Counted from the first letter of the stretch, positions 1 to 7,984 are shown. The stretch: 35,493 bases of DNA from Omnitrophica bacterium GWA2_41_15 (GCA_919901915.1 CAKKQB010000041.1:1-35493); one strand, 5' to 3'. The notes: a model not told the origin generated them from the sequence alone. Program-made: numbers and translations.

Positions 1-52
1 GAGACGAGGCATTGCCTCGTCTCTACGTTTAAATAGTGTCTGTCCCTATTTA
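1..52. repeat. Two abutting palindromes at the pilin 3' end
   Basis: Positions 1-23 form a perfect 11-bp inverted repeat (GAGACGAGGCA / TGCCTCGTCTC). Positions 31-51 form a second imperfect hairpin (AAATAG / CTATTT around TGTCTGTCC). The stop codon of the neighbouring pilin gene (46-48) lies inside the second hairpin. The GTCTCTAC and GTCTGTCCCTA ends resemble repetitive extragenic palindromes seen in many bacteria. The hairpins could also help terminate transcription, but no clean T-run follows on the minus strand. Confidence 0.6.
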
Positions 53-432
53 TAATTTTTGCAATTGCCTGTCGCGGTATCGTTATCGTTAAACATCATA
101 TGCCATGAAGTCTGGCCATCCCTTGTTGCTTGCGCGCAGACATTAGTCATGGTATTACTGCTAACAGTTGTGTAATTCCAATTCACCTTATCTATGGGCA
201 AATTAAGTTTTAGGTTATCATTAATTTCACTCATAGAAGTAGAATTGTAATAACTGCCTTCTTCCATTCTATAAATTCTTTCCGCGGCGATAATCAATTT
301 CAAATTTGATACCGCCTCCTTTTGAAGTGTTTTTTCCTTAAAACCGCCGTAATGAGTAAAGCTTATGGTTGCTAAAATTCCGATAATTATCAACACAACC
401 ATAATCTCTAATAAAGTAAATCCTTTTTTCAT
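46..432 (-). CDS. Type IV pilin-like protein (prepilin)
   Basis: This encodes a 128-residue prepilin. A short basic leader, MKKG, is followed by the class III signal: cleavage after Gly4, Phe at +1, Glu at +5 (FTLLEIMVVLIIIGILAT), and a single hydrophobic helix that would anchor and pack the subunit. The globular part is small, with two cysteines near the C-terminus (in NVCAQ and GNCKN) that could form the usual pilin disulphide loop. It is the last gene of the pilus block and differs in its globular part from the two identical pilins upstream, so it may be a minor pilin or an alternative subunit. No clear Shine-Dalgarno sequence precedes the ATG; the 5' leader instead holds a 10-bp inverted repeat (443-452 / 469-478). 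The stop lies within a palindromic repeat. Confidence 0.88.
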   Translation of the reverse strand: MKKGFTLLEIMVVLIIIGILATISFTHYGGFKEKTLQKEAVSNLKLIIAAERIYRMEEGSYYNSTSMSEINDNLKLNLPIDKVNWNYTTVSSNTMTNVCAQATRDGQTSWHMMFNDNDTATGNCKNYK

Positions 433-442
433 AATTTAACAA

Positions 443-478
443 GAAAATTGCCTTCGGCAATAATTTTAGGCAATTTTC
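443..478. repeat. Inverted repeat between pilin genes
   Basis: GAAAATTGCC (443-452) and its exact reverse complement (469-478) flank a nested TTGCC/GGCAA hairpin. On the minus strand the structure follows the pilin ending at 561 and precedes the pilin starting at 432. It could act as a weak terminator or a leader structure; there is no strong T-run. Confidence 0.5.
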
Positions 479-484
479 GCAGTG

Positions 485-513
485 GTAGGGACAGCACAAT
501 GTGCTGTCCCTAC
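485..513. repeat. 29-bp perfect palindrome (empty copy)
   Basis: The two arms GTAGGGACAGCACA and TGTGCTGTCCCTAC are perfect reverse complements around a single base. The palindrome and about 30 bp on one side (ACACCTCA ... ATAAATCCGCCCCCTTA) recur at 1774-1936, where the centre is split by another element. These two copies bracket the duplicated pilin genes. Confidence 0.9.
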
Positions 514-553
514 ACCTCACGCCCGAGATAAATCCGCCCCCTTACAAACTTTT

Positions 554-1029
554 ATCCTATTTAATTATACCCGCCGGTTCCACTCCATACATCACTACCA
601 TTTGCCAAATTCGAGGTAAGAGTAAGATTCCATGCGCCTGTGCCTGCTGCACGATTAGGAGTTTTTCCGCCAGCAACACAACGAGTAGCAGTTGCAACAA
701 GCGTGCTATCTGCGGCACTTGTAATGCTATACGAAAAATAATGTGTTGAATTGCATGCGGAAGGAATATTATCTGCAGCTGTGCCAATATTTGCTACTGT
801 ATTATTAAAAGGATTGGTAGCACTGCTCAAATTCCCATACTCTAACCTATTCGTTGTCGCAAACTTACGAAGATCACCCAAAATTGCTTTTGCTTCAGTA
901 CCGCGAGCCCTCTCTACCATGGCGCCGTATTGCGTAAAACCTAAAGTTGCCAAAACGCCTACAATAACCATAACTATAACCAACTCCAATAACGTAAAAC
1001 CTTTTTTCATTTGTTCCTCCTTTTTTTGT
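554..1029. repeat. 476-bp direct repeat, copy A (pilin gene plus RBS)
   Basis: This segment matches 1286-1761 at a constant offset of 732 bp. I saw no mismatch along the compared length. It spans the whole pilin gene, its GGAGGAAC ribosome binding site and a few bases beyond each end. The sequence diverges immediately at both borders (553 versus 1285; 1030 versus 1762). Confidence 0.93.
561..1010 (-). CDS. pilA: Major-type type IV pilin, copy A
   Basis: This 149-residue prepilin has leader MKKG, then FTLLELVIVMVIVGVLATLG with Glu at +5, an N-terminal anchoring helix, and a globular domain. Two cysteines (in PSACNS and TRCVAGG) could form a disulphide loop. The start is the ATG directly before KKGFTLLE, because AAAAGGAGGAACAA places a strong ribosome binding site there. 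A longer open frame reaching 1085 runs only through repeat DNA. The protein is identical to the one encoded at 1293-1742, so one copy is redundant or the array is unstable. It sits downstream of pilC in the pilus block and probably supplies the filament subunit; the symbol is by role. Confidence 0.92.
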   Translation of the reverse strand: MKKGFTLLELVIVMVIVGVLATLGFTQYGAMVERARGTEAKAILGDLRKFATTNRLEYGNLSSATNPFNNTVANIGTAADNIPSACNSTHYFSYSITSAADSTLVATATRCVAGGKTPNRAAGTGAWNLTLTSNLANGSDVWSGTGGYN

Positions 1030-1113
1030 ATTGCGTATATCGTATTGCGTATTGCGTTACGCACGACGCAATACGCACAACGCACAACAAATATTACGAC
1101 ACGGTCTGAATAA
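1030..1113. repeat. GCGTATT/AATACGC array and element remnant upstream of pilin copy A
   Basis: Positions 1030-1087 are a run of TTGCGTAT-like units followed by inverted AATACGCAC-like units, able to fold on itself. At 1098-1111 the sequence GACACGGTCTGAAT matches the end of the 1790-1920 inverted-repeat element (GACACAGTCTGAAT) at 13 of 14 bases and may be its remnant. The rest of the spacer to 1285 shows no recognisable gene. Confidence 0.6.
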
Positions 1114-1285
1114 CGCTAATTCTAATATTTTTTTTAATCTGCCCCCCCCTTTTCTCTCTGAAGAACCTTGTCCACCTCGTAGGTGAACACGTTTAATAAT
1201 AATCTAAAGATACTTTTGCCGCAAGGCTATAGTTCGGTTTTCGAAAGACTTATGACTTATGACTCGCAACTATTCTAAACAAAAC

Positions 1286-1761
1286 ATCCTATTTAATTAT
1301 ACCCGCCGGTTCCACTCCATACATCACTACCATTTGCCAAATTCGAGGTAAGAGTAAGATTCCATGCGCCTGTGCCTGCTGCACGATTAGGAGTTTTTCC
1401 GCCAGCAACACAACGAGTAGCAGTTGCAACAAGCGTGCTATCTGCGGCACTTGTAATGCTATACGAAAAATAATGTGTTGAATTGCATGCGGAAGGAATA
1501 TTATCTGCAGCTGTGCCAATATTTGCTACTGTATTATTAAAAGGATTGGTAGCACTGCTCAAATTCCCATACTCTAACCTATTCGTTGTCGCAAACTTAC
1601 GAAGATCACCCAAAATTGCTTTTGCTTCAGTACCGCGAGCCCTCTCTACCATGGCGCCGTATTGCGTAAAACCTAAAGTTGCCAAAACGCCTACAATAAC
1701 CATAACTATAACCAACTCCAATAACGTAAAACCTTTTTTCATTTGTTCCTCCTTTTTTTGT
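1286..1761. repeat. 476-bp direct repeat, copy B (pilin gene plus RBS)
   Basis: This is the second copy of the 554-1029 segment, separated from it by 256 bp of unrelated sequence. Both copies keep the same orientation and ribosome binding site. The duplication is either recent or kept identical by gene conversion. Confidence 0.93.
1293..1742 (-). CDS. pilA: Major-type type IV pilin, copy B
   Basis: This 149-residue prepilin is identical in protein and DNA to the copy at 561-1010, with the same MKKG leader, Phe+1/Glu+5 processing signal and C-terminal cysteine pair. Its ribosome binding site (AAAAGGAGGAACAA) is intact. It is the first pilin after pilC. The 250-bp leader between pilC and this gene is filled by the split palindromic element at 1774-1936. 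No clear promoter was seen in that leader, so expression may depend on read-through from pilC or on a promoter I cannot recognise. Confidence 0.92.
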   Translation of the reverse strand: MKKGFTLLELVIVMVIVGVLATLGFTQYGAMVERARGTEAKAILGDLRKFATTNRLEYGNLSSATNPFNNTVANIGTAADNIPSACNSTHYFSYSITSAADSTLVATATRCVAGGKTPNRAAGTGAWNLTLTSNLANGSDVWSGTGGYN

Positions 1762-1773
1762 TAAACTGGTGCG

Positions 1774-1936
1774 GTAGGGACAGCACAATCAGACTGTGTC
1801 ACAATTCGGTTTTAGTATCATTCCCGCAAAAGCGGGAATCCATTCTCCGGCGATAACACAACTCACTGGATTCCGACTTTCGTCGGAATGACGAATTTTT
1901 AACGATTATGACACAGTCTGAATGTGCTGTCCCTAC
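1774..1936. repeat. 29-bp palindrome split by an inverted-repeat element
   Basis: The outer arms (GTAGGGACAGCACAA from 1774; TGTGCTGTCCCTAC ending at 1936) are the palindrome of 485-513. Its centre is interrupted by the 131-bp element at 1790-1920. The flank beyond 1936 (ACACCTCA ... ATAAATCCGCCCCCTTA) also matches the flank of the empty copy, so the two sites are homologous. Confidence 0.88.
1790..1920. mobile_element. 131-bp MITE-like element with apparent AAT duplication
   Basis: The ends are exact 12-bp inverted repeats (CAGACTGTGTCA / TGACACAGTCTG). The similarity continues inward through a TCATTCC hairpin with arms like ATTCCCGC and GCGGGAAT. AAT is present once at the centre of the empty palindrome (485-513) and on both sides of this element (1787-1789 and 1921-1923), as expected for a 3-bp target duplication. 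The element has no coding capacity and would need a transposase from elsewhere; none is in this window. Confidence 0.75.
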
Positions 1937-1998
1937 ACCTCATACCAAAAATAAATCCGCCCCCTTAATTAATTAATACTAAAAGCCCTGAGCGAAAA

Positions 1999-3225
1999 CT
2001 ACCTGATCTGTGAGAGTTGGAATATAGGTAAAAACATTCCAACTACCATTACCCCAATGACTAATCCCATAAAAATAAGCATTATTGGTTCAAACATAGC
2101 AGTAAAACGACCTAAAAATGTCTCGATATAATCCTGATAAAATACATTTAACCGCTTAAACATATTGGAGAGCTCGCCTATCTCCTCGCCAATGCTTATC
2201 ATCTGCACAACCATGGGATCAAAATAACCACTTTCCCGCAGAGACTGGCTTAATGGTTTCCCCTCGCGCACATCCTCCTTTACCTTCTTAATAATTTCCC
2301 CTAAAGTCCGGTTATTTACACTACGCTCCACTATTTCCAATGAATAAAGGATAGGAACACCGCTTTCAGTAAGGGTAGTCATTTCTGAAGTAAACCGTTC
2401 GACACTTATCGTGCGAAAAAATTCACCAAAAACAGGTAAACTCAATAAAAACTTTTCATATTGCATCCTGCCTGCCTTAGTCTTGATAAACCCCTGAAAA
2501 AGAAAAAAACCAACTACTGACCCCGCGATTATAAAAAGTATATACTTAGTTACAACGCCGCTTATATTTACAATAACCTGGGTCAGGATAGGCAGTTTCA
2601 AATTAAACTGACCGAATAATTGCGCGAAAGTAGGAATAATTTTCACAGTTAAAACAACAATCGCGGCTGTCCCAACAAACATAAGTATTGCTGGATAGGC
2701 TAATGCTGAAACAATCTTTCTTTTAAACGCGGCGTTTCTTTCTAAATAACTTGCCAGTCGATCTAAAACCAAGGCTAAATTACCTGAAGCCTCTCCGCTT
2801 TCTACCAGATTAACCCAGAGCTCTGAAAATACTACCGGATGCTTTGCCATCGCCTCATGAAAACTTAGGCCCTCCTCCATTTTTTTCTGCAGATCTCCAA
2901 GAATATGATAAAACATACGGCTTGCCACCTGCTCCTTTATTACCTGCAGGCTTTTTATTATAGTAATACCCGCTCCCAAAAGCGTGGCAAACTGCCGGCA
3001 AAAAAGCACCCTGTCTTCACTAGTAATCCTATTTCGCTTGAATGCGCGTCTTGCCTGCCCAGCTGTAAGCGACAAAATATCTTTTTTTTCTAAAATAGTG
3101 GTATTTATTACTATTAGCCCTTTGGCTTGCAGGCGGCCGACAATCTCATCCTGATTGCCCCCTTCTTCAACACCGCTAAGTTTTTCACCCGAACTATTCC
3201 TGGCTACATAAGAAAATTTTGGCAT
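1999..3225 (-). CDS. pilC: Type IV pilus inner-membrane platform protein PilC
   Basis: This 408-residue polytopic protein has the two T2SSF domains of the PilC/GspF family (about residues 72-195 and 275-397). The membrane segments are around 176-198, 223-246 and 378-402. The second domain carries the typical stretch ERFTSEMTTLTESGVPILYS, and the end, LPIFQLSQIR, is also family-typical. It forms the inner-membrane platform on which the PilB ATPase acts during pilin polymerisation. The length is normal. The start has a good ribosome binding site (GAGGGTAA). It lies downstream of pilB, separated by about 150 bp that contain a palindromic element. Confidence 0.95.
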   Translation of the reverse strand: MPKFSYVARNSSGEKLSGVEEGGNQDEIVGRLQAKGLIVINTTILEKKDILSLTAGQARRAFKRNRITSEDRVLFCRQFATLLGAGITIIKSLQVIKEQVASRMFYHILGDLQKKMEEGLSFHEAMAKHPVVFSELWVNLVESGEASGNLALVLDRLASYLERNAAFKRKIVSALAYPAILMFVGTAAIVVLTVKIIPTFAQLFGQFNLKLPILTQVIVNISGVVTKYILFIIAGSVVGFFLFQGFIKTKAGRMQYEKFLLSLPVFGEFFRTISVERFTSEMTTLTESGVPILYSLEIVERSVNNRTLGEIIKKVKEDVREGKPLSQSLRESGYFDPMVVQMISIGEEIGELSNMFKRLNVFYQDYIETFLGRFTAMFEPIMLIFMGLVIGVMVVGMFLPIFQLSQIR

Positions 3226-3281
3226 TACTTTACCCTCAAAACTAACTAGTTAACGATGAAAAACCCTGTATTTTGTCTAAT

Positions 3282-3349
3282 TTGTAGGGGACCACACCCA
3301 GTATCGCGCCCGTTATCTCTTGCGGGTCGGATGAATCCGACCCCTACAA
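3282..3349. repeat. Palindromic element between pilB and pilC
   Basis: Inverted ends TTGTAGGGG (3282-3290) and CCCCTACAA (3341-3349) enclose a second hairpin, GGGTCGGAT / ATCCGACCC. GTAGGGG ends recur at 7196-7225, 10034-10071 and 11673-11699. The stretch between the element and the pilB stop (TTAGTTTACCCTGAAAAA on the minus strand) closely matches the sequence just after the pilM-pilN stop near 8000. Confidence 0.75.
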
Positions 3350-3378
3350 GCCGCAAGGTGTTTTTCAGGGTAAACTAA

Positions 3379-5091
3379 CTATTCCGCTCCCAGCGTAACA
3401 AAAATCGCCTCTTCCAAGGAAACTACGCCTTCTTCAACTTTTTTAAGCGCTGATTCATACAAAGTTTGCATACCGCAACCCCGGGCAGCCTCCCTTATAT
3501 CCTGATAGGAAGCCTTACGATTAATCAACTCTTTTATCTGCGTATCAGCAACCATCAATTCGGCAATACAAACTCTTCCCTTATAACCCAAGTTGTTGCA
3601 CTTTGAACAGCCTTTGGGTTTATAAATAAGCTCCGCTTTAAGCTTAGCGCCAAACAACTGATCCTTTGTCGGTTCATACGCTTCCTTACAATCAGGGCAT
3701 AGTTTTCTTATCAGCCTCTGCGCGATTACCAACAATAAAGACGGCGCAAGCATATAAGACTCAATGCCTATGTCAACAAGTCTATTTATTGCTGAAGGCG
3801 CGTCATTAGTATGTAAAGTGCTTAATACCAAGTGCCCTGTCAAACTGGAACGCGTGCAAATCTGAGCTGTCTCTAAATCCCTTGTCTCGCCCACCAGCAT
3901 AATATCCGGATCCTGCCTTAAAAAACTGCGCAACGCCGTAGCAAAGGTGAGTCCTATATCCGCCTTTACCTGAACCTGATTTATTCCTTCTAATTTATAT
4001 TCAACCGGATCTTCTATTGTAACAATATTTTTCGTAGGGCTTTTTATCTCGCTTAACATAGCATATAATGTGGTAGTTTTTCCGCTTCCGGTTGGCCCTG
4101 TTATAAATATAAGTCCGTAAGAGGCGCTCATAGCATAGCGCATCTTCTCGAGCTGTTTGGAATCAAAACCCATCTGATTTAAGTCTAAGACTACTTGGCT
4201 TCTGTCTAATAATCTCAAAACCGCCTTTTCGCCATAAATAGTCGGAATAGTAGAAACCCTGATATCTATGGGCCGATTTTCAATCCTTACTAATATAGCC
4301 CCGTCTTGAGGAAGGCGTTTTTCCGCGATATCTAATTTTGCTAATATTTTTATACGAGAAATAATGGGTAAGTGCAAGTGCTTCGCGGGCGGCGGAATCT
4401 CATATAATTTCCCGTCAATACGGTACCTCAATGAAATCCTCTCCCTAAAAGGCTCGATATGTATATCAGAGGCGCGCTCATCAATAGCCTGGCGAATAAA
4501 TAAATCTACCAATTTTATCACCGGCGCTTCTTCCGCCCGGGCAATTAATTTATCTAAGCTCAACTCCTCGCTGGCATCTTCAACAATAAGAGCAGAGGTG
4601 GTTTCGTAACTAGCGTCTACTGCTTCCCTTAACATCGCGGACTTACCATAAAAAGACTCTATTGCCTTATTGATATCCTGCCCTGTGGCGATTACGGTAT
4701 TAATCTCACAAGAAGTAATTTTTCTCAAATTATCAACAAGGATAATGTCCAACGGGTCAACCATTGCCACGGTAAGTGATTTCAAAGTACGGGATAAAGG
4801 AATAACTTTATTTCTAAACGCGAAATCCTGGGGAATAAGCTGGTCTAACCCCTGATCAATCGCGGGTTTAAGCATTCCCGTGCCCAAAGAAAAATAAGGA
4901 ATATTCAACTGCTTGCCAAGCACGGCAACCATCTGTTCATCCTTAATCATTCCCAGCTTTATCAGGGTTTCTCCCAGACGGCCGCCTTCTTTTTTTTGAA
5001 CCTCAATAGCCTTCTCCAACTGGCTTATAGTAATAAGCCCTTCACTAAAAAGAAGTTCCCCTAATTTTAAATATCTGCTTTTAGGTATCAT
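3379..5091 (-). CDS. pilB: Type IV pilus assembly ATPase PilB
   Basis: This 570-residue GspE/PilB-type secretion ATPase powers pilin polymerisation at the inner membrane. An N-terminal MshEN-type domain (about 1-150; LGELLFSEGLIT, LGETLIKLG) precedes the ATPase core. The core has Walker A GPTGSGKTT at 332-340, an Asp box around 356-367, Walker B DPDIMLVGETRD at 394-405 and a His box around 418-431. Four zinc-type cysteines (465, 468, 495, 498) follow. All key elements are intact. The ATG at 5091 has no visible Shine-Dalgarno sequence; a TATAAT lies only 8 nt upstream, so the transcript may be leaderless. It lies between pilQ and pilC. No PilT retraction ATPase is in the window. Confidence 0.95.
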   Translation of the reverse strand: MIPKSRYLKLGELLFSEGLITISQLEKAIEVQKKEGGRLGETLIKLGMIKDEQMVAVLGKQLNIPYFSLGTGMLKPAIDQGLDQLIPQDFAFRNKVIPLSRTLKSLTVAMVDPLDIILVDNLRKITSCEINTVIATGQDINKAIESFYGKSAMLREAVDASYETTSALIVEDASEELSLDKLIARAEEAPVIKLVDLFIRQAIDERASDIHIEPFRERISLRYRIDGKLYEIPPPAKHLHLPIISRIKILAKLDIAEKRLPQDGAILVRIENRPIDIRVSTIPTIYGEKAVLRLLDRSQVVLDLNQMGFDSKQLEKMRYAMSASYGLIFITGPTGSGKTTTLYAMLSEIKSPTKNIVTIEDPVEYKLEGINQVQVKADIGLTFATALRSFLRQDPDIMLVGETRDLETAQICTRSSLTGHLVLSTLHTNDAPSAINRLVDIGIESYMLAPSLLLVIAQRLIRKLCPDCKEAYEPTKDQLFGAKLKAELIYKPKGCSKCNNLGYKGRVCIAELMVADTQIKELINRKASYQDIREAARGCGMQTLYESALKKVEEGVVSLEEAIFVTLGAE

Positions 5092-5099
5092 AAGAATTT

Positions 5100-5129
5100 A
5101 TTATACCACAATAAACCCAAAATTCGCAA
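5100..5129 (-). promoter_or_regulatory. Possible promoter giving a leaderless pilB transcript
   Basis: On the minus strand TTGCGA is followed after about 18 nt by TATAAT (5100-5105), which ends 8 nt before the pilB ATG. No ribosome binding site exists between them. A start site 6-8 nt after the -10 box would fall at or next to the ATG. The -35 match is weak, so this is tentative. Confidence 0.35.
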
Positions 5130-5180
5130 TAAAAACGTAGAACCGAGATAAAAAAAGACGCGGATTATTTACGAAGTAAC

Positions 5181-6767
5181 TTATTTTTTCTCAAAATTAT
5201 TTAAACTGGCGCTTATAACTGCTTTTCTGTAAAATCCCGCGTCAACTCCCTGCTCTCTTACAGGCATCGTTATTGCTTTTGCCTGCTGAACGAGCTGGGG
5301 ATTATTTTCTTTGACAATATGGGACGTAATAAAAATCAATAGTTCCCGCTCTATATCCTTTGTTTTATTTTCATGCCTGAACAAAGCGCCAATTAAAGGT
5401 ATGTCGCCCAGAACAGGCAGTTTACTGATACTTTTTTGGCGCTCCGTGCGAATTAAACCGCCAAGAACAATAGTTTCTCCATCCTTTACCTTAACTACAG
5501 ACTTTGTGCTTCGCTCTTCAGGATTCATATATTGAACTGTCACGCCTGTGCCGGTAAGACTGCTCGCCGTTGAATCCGCGACCCTAGGATAGACAAACAT
5601 AGTAATCTCGCCTGTTTCAAGGTTAACCTGCGGAGTAACGCGCAAAATAATACCGGTATCAGATCTTTCCGCCTCCACAGTAGTTGTGCTACTTTCATCC
5701 GATGAAGTTGTGGTTTGCTTAATGCCTATAGCTTCATTAGTAGCAATCCTGATTTCAGCAGTTTCATTACTTAAAGTAATGATTCTCGGCCGCGCCAGAT
5801 ACTTTGTATCAGTTTGTGTCCTTAAAAAATCCAAGGTTAAAGTTGTGCCAATAGCTGTAAGAACAGACGGGCCAAATTTAGCCGCATTCCAAGCGCCCAT
5901 ATCCCAGCCCGGCGCGTCAAACGCGCCTTTATCAGGGTCAATTATATAGCCTCTCCCTGAAGTCCCCTTATCGCCAAAAGGAAATTTTGTTAAACGGGTT
6001 CCGGGGACAATAAGGCTAGCTACGTTCGTAGGCCAATTTACCCCAATTTGATCAATCGCATTCTTACTCACATCCAGCATTTCCACTTCTAACAACACTT
6101 GAGGCACAGATACATCCAAGGCAGTAATTACCTTGGAAATAACCTCAATCTTTTTAGGCGTATCAGTAACAATAAGGCTATTCGTGCGAAAATCCTCTAT
6201 AAGTAAACCGCTTGGGGAAAGAAGTTTCTTTACCGCGTATGTAATGCCTGACTCATCCTCTGCTTTCCATTTACCTCCGGTCCCAGCGCTGTTTGCACCC
6301 GTCTGGGCATTACCCATACTGATTTCTCCAGCTACCGTAGTATACTTAGACATTTCCTGCTTAAGGGATGAGCTTGAAACCGTGGCATATTTTAAATAAA
6401 AAACTTTGGTCACAGCTTCTACTTCATTTTTTCCCCAATCCTTAACCACAAAAATATTTGATTCTTTATCTAACTCATAAGAAAGATTGTTCGCCTTAAA
6501 TATTTTATCCATTACCTTATCTAAGGGGACATTGTCCAAATATAAAGTAACGGTTCTGTCCTGCAGAGCCTCTGAAGCAACAAAGTTCAGGCCTGACTGA
6601 ATAGAAAACACCTTTAATAAGTCCTTTAGCCGCGCATCCTGAAAATCCATGGAAATCACCCTTCCTAGAACTTCCGGTTCGCGCGCGGACTGGGCCGCGG
6701 TATTAAAAAAAGACAGACAAAAATAAAAACAAAAAACAGATACGCCTAATTTTAAAATTTTTTTCAT
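5181..6767 (-). CDS. pilQ: Type IV pilus secretin PilQ
   Basis: This 528-residue outer-membrane secretin forms the pore through which the pilus exits. A signal peptide (about 1-27, ending NTAAQS) is followed by an STN-like domain (38-112), a secretin N/NolW region with a Gly/Ser-rich insert (about 116-222), and the C-terminal secretin core (about 300-487). The core carries the hallmark LPVLGDIPLIGALF near 450-463 and ERELLIFITSHIV. It is shorter than many proteobacterial PilQ proteins and has no AMIN domains. The ribosome binding site is AAGGAGGG. Its ATG overlaps the stop of the upstream pilP-like gene (ATGA), implying translational coupling. Confidence 0.95.
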   Translation of the reverse strand: MKKILKLGVSVFCFYFCLSFFNTAAQSAREPEVLGRVISMDFQDARLKDLLKVFSIQSGLNFVASEALQDRTVTLYLDNVPLDKVMDKIFKANNLSYELDKESNIFVVKDWGKNEVEAVTKVFYLKYATVSSSSLKQEMSKYTTVAGEISMGNAQTGANSAGTGGKWKAEDESGITYAVKKLLSPSGLLIEDFRTNSLIVTDTPKKIEVISKVITALDVSVPQVLLEVEMLDVSKNAIDQIGVNWPTNVASLIVPGTRLTKFPFGDKGTSGRGYIIDPDKGAFDAPGWDMGAWNAAKFGPSVLTAIGTTLTLDFLRTQTDTKYLARPRIITLSNETAEIRIATNEAIGIKQTTTSSDESSTTTVEAERSDTGIILRVTPQVNLETGEITMFVYPRVADSTASSLTGTGVTVQYMNPEERSTKSVVKVKDGETIVLGGLIRTERQKSISKLPVLGDIPLIGALFRHENKTKDIERELLIFITSHIVKENNPQLVQQAKAITMPVREQGVDAGFYRKAVISASLNNFEKK

Positions 6768-7183
6768 TTTCCCTCCTTTTTATTGGGAGCCAAAAATTTA
6801 GAAACAGATACCGAAAACTTTTTACCCGAAAATAACATAGTTACACCATCTTTATTTATATCTTTTATACGCGCCCCTTCAATTGTATCCCCCACCTTTA
6901 AGACCTTATTATTAATTATTGCCTGGGGAAACGCTCCGCCCCAAATCAAGCCATTAACAACTAAAGAAGGCACCTGAATATCCTTAATATCTTCCACCGG
7001 CACATACTCTTCTTTTTTAAAGATCCCCTCTTTAGCGCTTTCATTTAAAAATGGATCGGTTAAGTCGCCAGCTGTATAGCTGACTTCAGGCCTTGTAATT
7101 ACTTCAGACAGAACTATACCCGCAAAAAAACTGCAGGCAAATAAACCATAAATAAATAAGCTTATAAAAATTATTTTTTTCAT
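6764..7183 (-). CDS. pilP: PilP-like pilot/periplasmic protein
   Basis: This 139-residue exported protein has an N-terminal hydrophobic stretch (about 4-26) with a possible but imperfect lipobox (LFAC, Cys17). A small beta-rich domain resembling the PilP/GspC HR region follows (SLVVNGLIWGGAFPQAIINNKVLKVGDTIEGARIKDINKDGVTMLFSGKKFSV). PilP proteins link the inner-membrane PilMNO complex to the secretin. Its position between pilO and pilQ and the 4-bp overlap with pilQ support that role. It is shorter than typical PilP. The assignment rests mainly on context and the domain pattern. The ribosome binding site is weak. Confidence 0.8.
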   Translation of the reverse strand: MKKIIFISLFIYGLFACSFFAGIVLSEVITRPEVSYTAGDLTDPFLNESAKEGIFKKEEYVPVEDIKDIQVPSLVVNGLIWGGAFPQAIINNKVLKVGDTIEGARIKDINKDGVTMLFSGKKFSVSVSKFLAPNKKEGK

Positions 7184-7195
7184 TCTTAGTATATC

Positions 7196-7225
7196 TCGGC
7201 GGGCGCGATAAATCGCGCCCCTACA
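7196..7225. repeat. GGGCGCGAT hairpin after pilO
   Basis: GGGCGCGATAAATCGCGCCC (7201-7220) is a perfect 8-bp stem with a short loop, followed by CCTAC. On the minus strand it reads GTAGGGGCGCGATTTATCG and onward, a short palindrome of a kind common in bacterial intergenic DNA. Confidence 0.75.
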
Positions 7226-7257
7226 AAATAGTAAAATATAGAATTTTTTAGCAGTAA

Positions 7258-7770
7258 CTAATCTGTTACCGCTTTTGAATATATCACCAGATTAACAATC
7301 AGCTCATTTTTTTCAACATCCGGCGCTATATTAGCCATCTCCACAGTAAAAAGGTCATTGTGGCTTTCTATTTTACTGATAAATTCACCCAAAACATGAA
7401 AACTACGGGCGTTAATTATCAACTCAAATGGAATCTCGATATACGAGCCTTCCTTTTTCTCCCCTATCGGCTTAATAGAATTAATTTTTATACCGGCTGA
7501 TCCAGCAATATCAGAAATATTATTCATGATAACGGTAGGATCTTTTTTACTAAAAAGTTCCTTGTATTTATTAAGCTTTCCTTCCAGCTGGCTGATATCT
7601 TCTACAACTTTATTCTTCTTAAGCTCCATCTCTTTTTTTTCTTTCAACGAACGTAATTCAACTGCCTTCTTGCCGTAGATATTAAAAGCAACTATAAACG
7701 CTGCCAGAATTAGCGCGATGTTTAAAATTACATTCTTATTTTTACTTAAAGTAGTTATATTTATATCCAT
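7258..7770 (-). CDS. pilO: Type IV pilus inner-membrane protein PilO
   Basis: This 170-residue bitopic protein has a short cytoplasmic tail, one membrane helix (about 13-28, NVILNIALILAAFIVAFNIYG), a charged coiled-coil region (about 35-75) and a small periplasmic ferredoxin-like domain. This is the plan of PilO, which pairs with PilN and binds PilP. Its position directly after the PilM-PilN fusion and before pilP fits the usual M-N-O-P-Q order. The sequence before the ATG (AATTACGAAAAAAAA) has no obvious ribosome binding site. Confidence 0.88.
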   Translation of the reverse strand: MDINITTLSKNKNVILNIALILAAFIVAFNIYGKKAVELRSLKEKKEMELKKNKVVEDISQLEGKLNKYKELFSKKDPTVIMNNISDIAGSAGIKINSIKPIGEKKEGSYIEIPFELIINARSFHVLGEFISKIESHNDLFTVEMANIAPDVEKNELIVNLVIYSKAVTD

Positions 7771-7810
7771 TTTTTTTCGTAATTAGTTAGCGCTAAAAAC
7801 TCTCATTTCC

Positions 7811-7984
7811 GTGTCATTCAAATTGTGTCGTAATTCGGTTTTGGTGTCATTCCGGTGAAAACCGGAATCCAGTCACGTGAGAATCACTGGACCCCGGCTT
7901 TCGCCGGGGTGACCCTCGTCATTCCTTGCCCTCGTCATTCCGGAATGACAATTTTTCTTGATTGCGACACAATCGTAATGACAC
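7811..7984. mobile_element. Nested inverted-repeat element between pilM-pilN and pilO
   Basis: The outer ends are GTGTCATT (7811-7818) and AATGACAC (7977-7984). Just inside lie ATTGTGTCG (7822-7830) and CGACACAAT (7965-7973). The core is a GTCATTCCGG hairpin region with arms such as CCCCGGCTTTCGCCGGGG. The order TGTCATT, TGTGTCG-AAT, GTCATTCC recurs in the elements at 1790-1920 and 19465-19648. No coding capacity. Confidence 0.75.

Noticed and set aside
561-1085. Longer start for pilin copy A
   Set aside because: The extra 25 residues come from GCGTATT repeat DNA, while a strong ribosome binding site and the prepilin leader mark the ATG at 1010.
751-1113. Plus-strand open frame of 120 codons over pilin copy A
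   Set aside because: It is antisense to a convincing pilin gene, duplicates with it at 1483-1764, and has no domain or ribosome binding site of its own.
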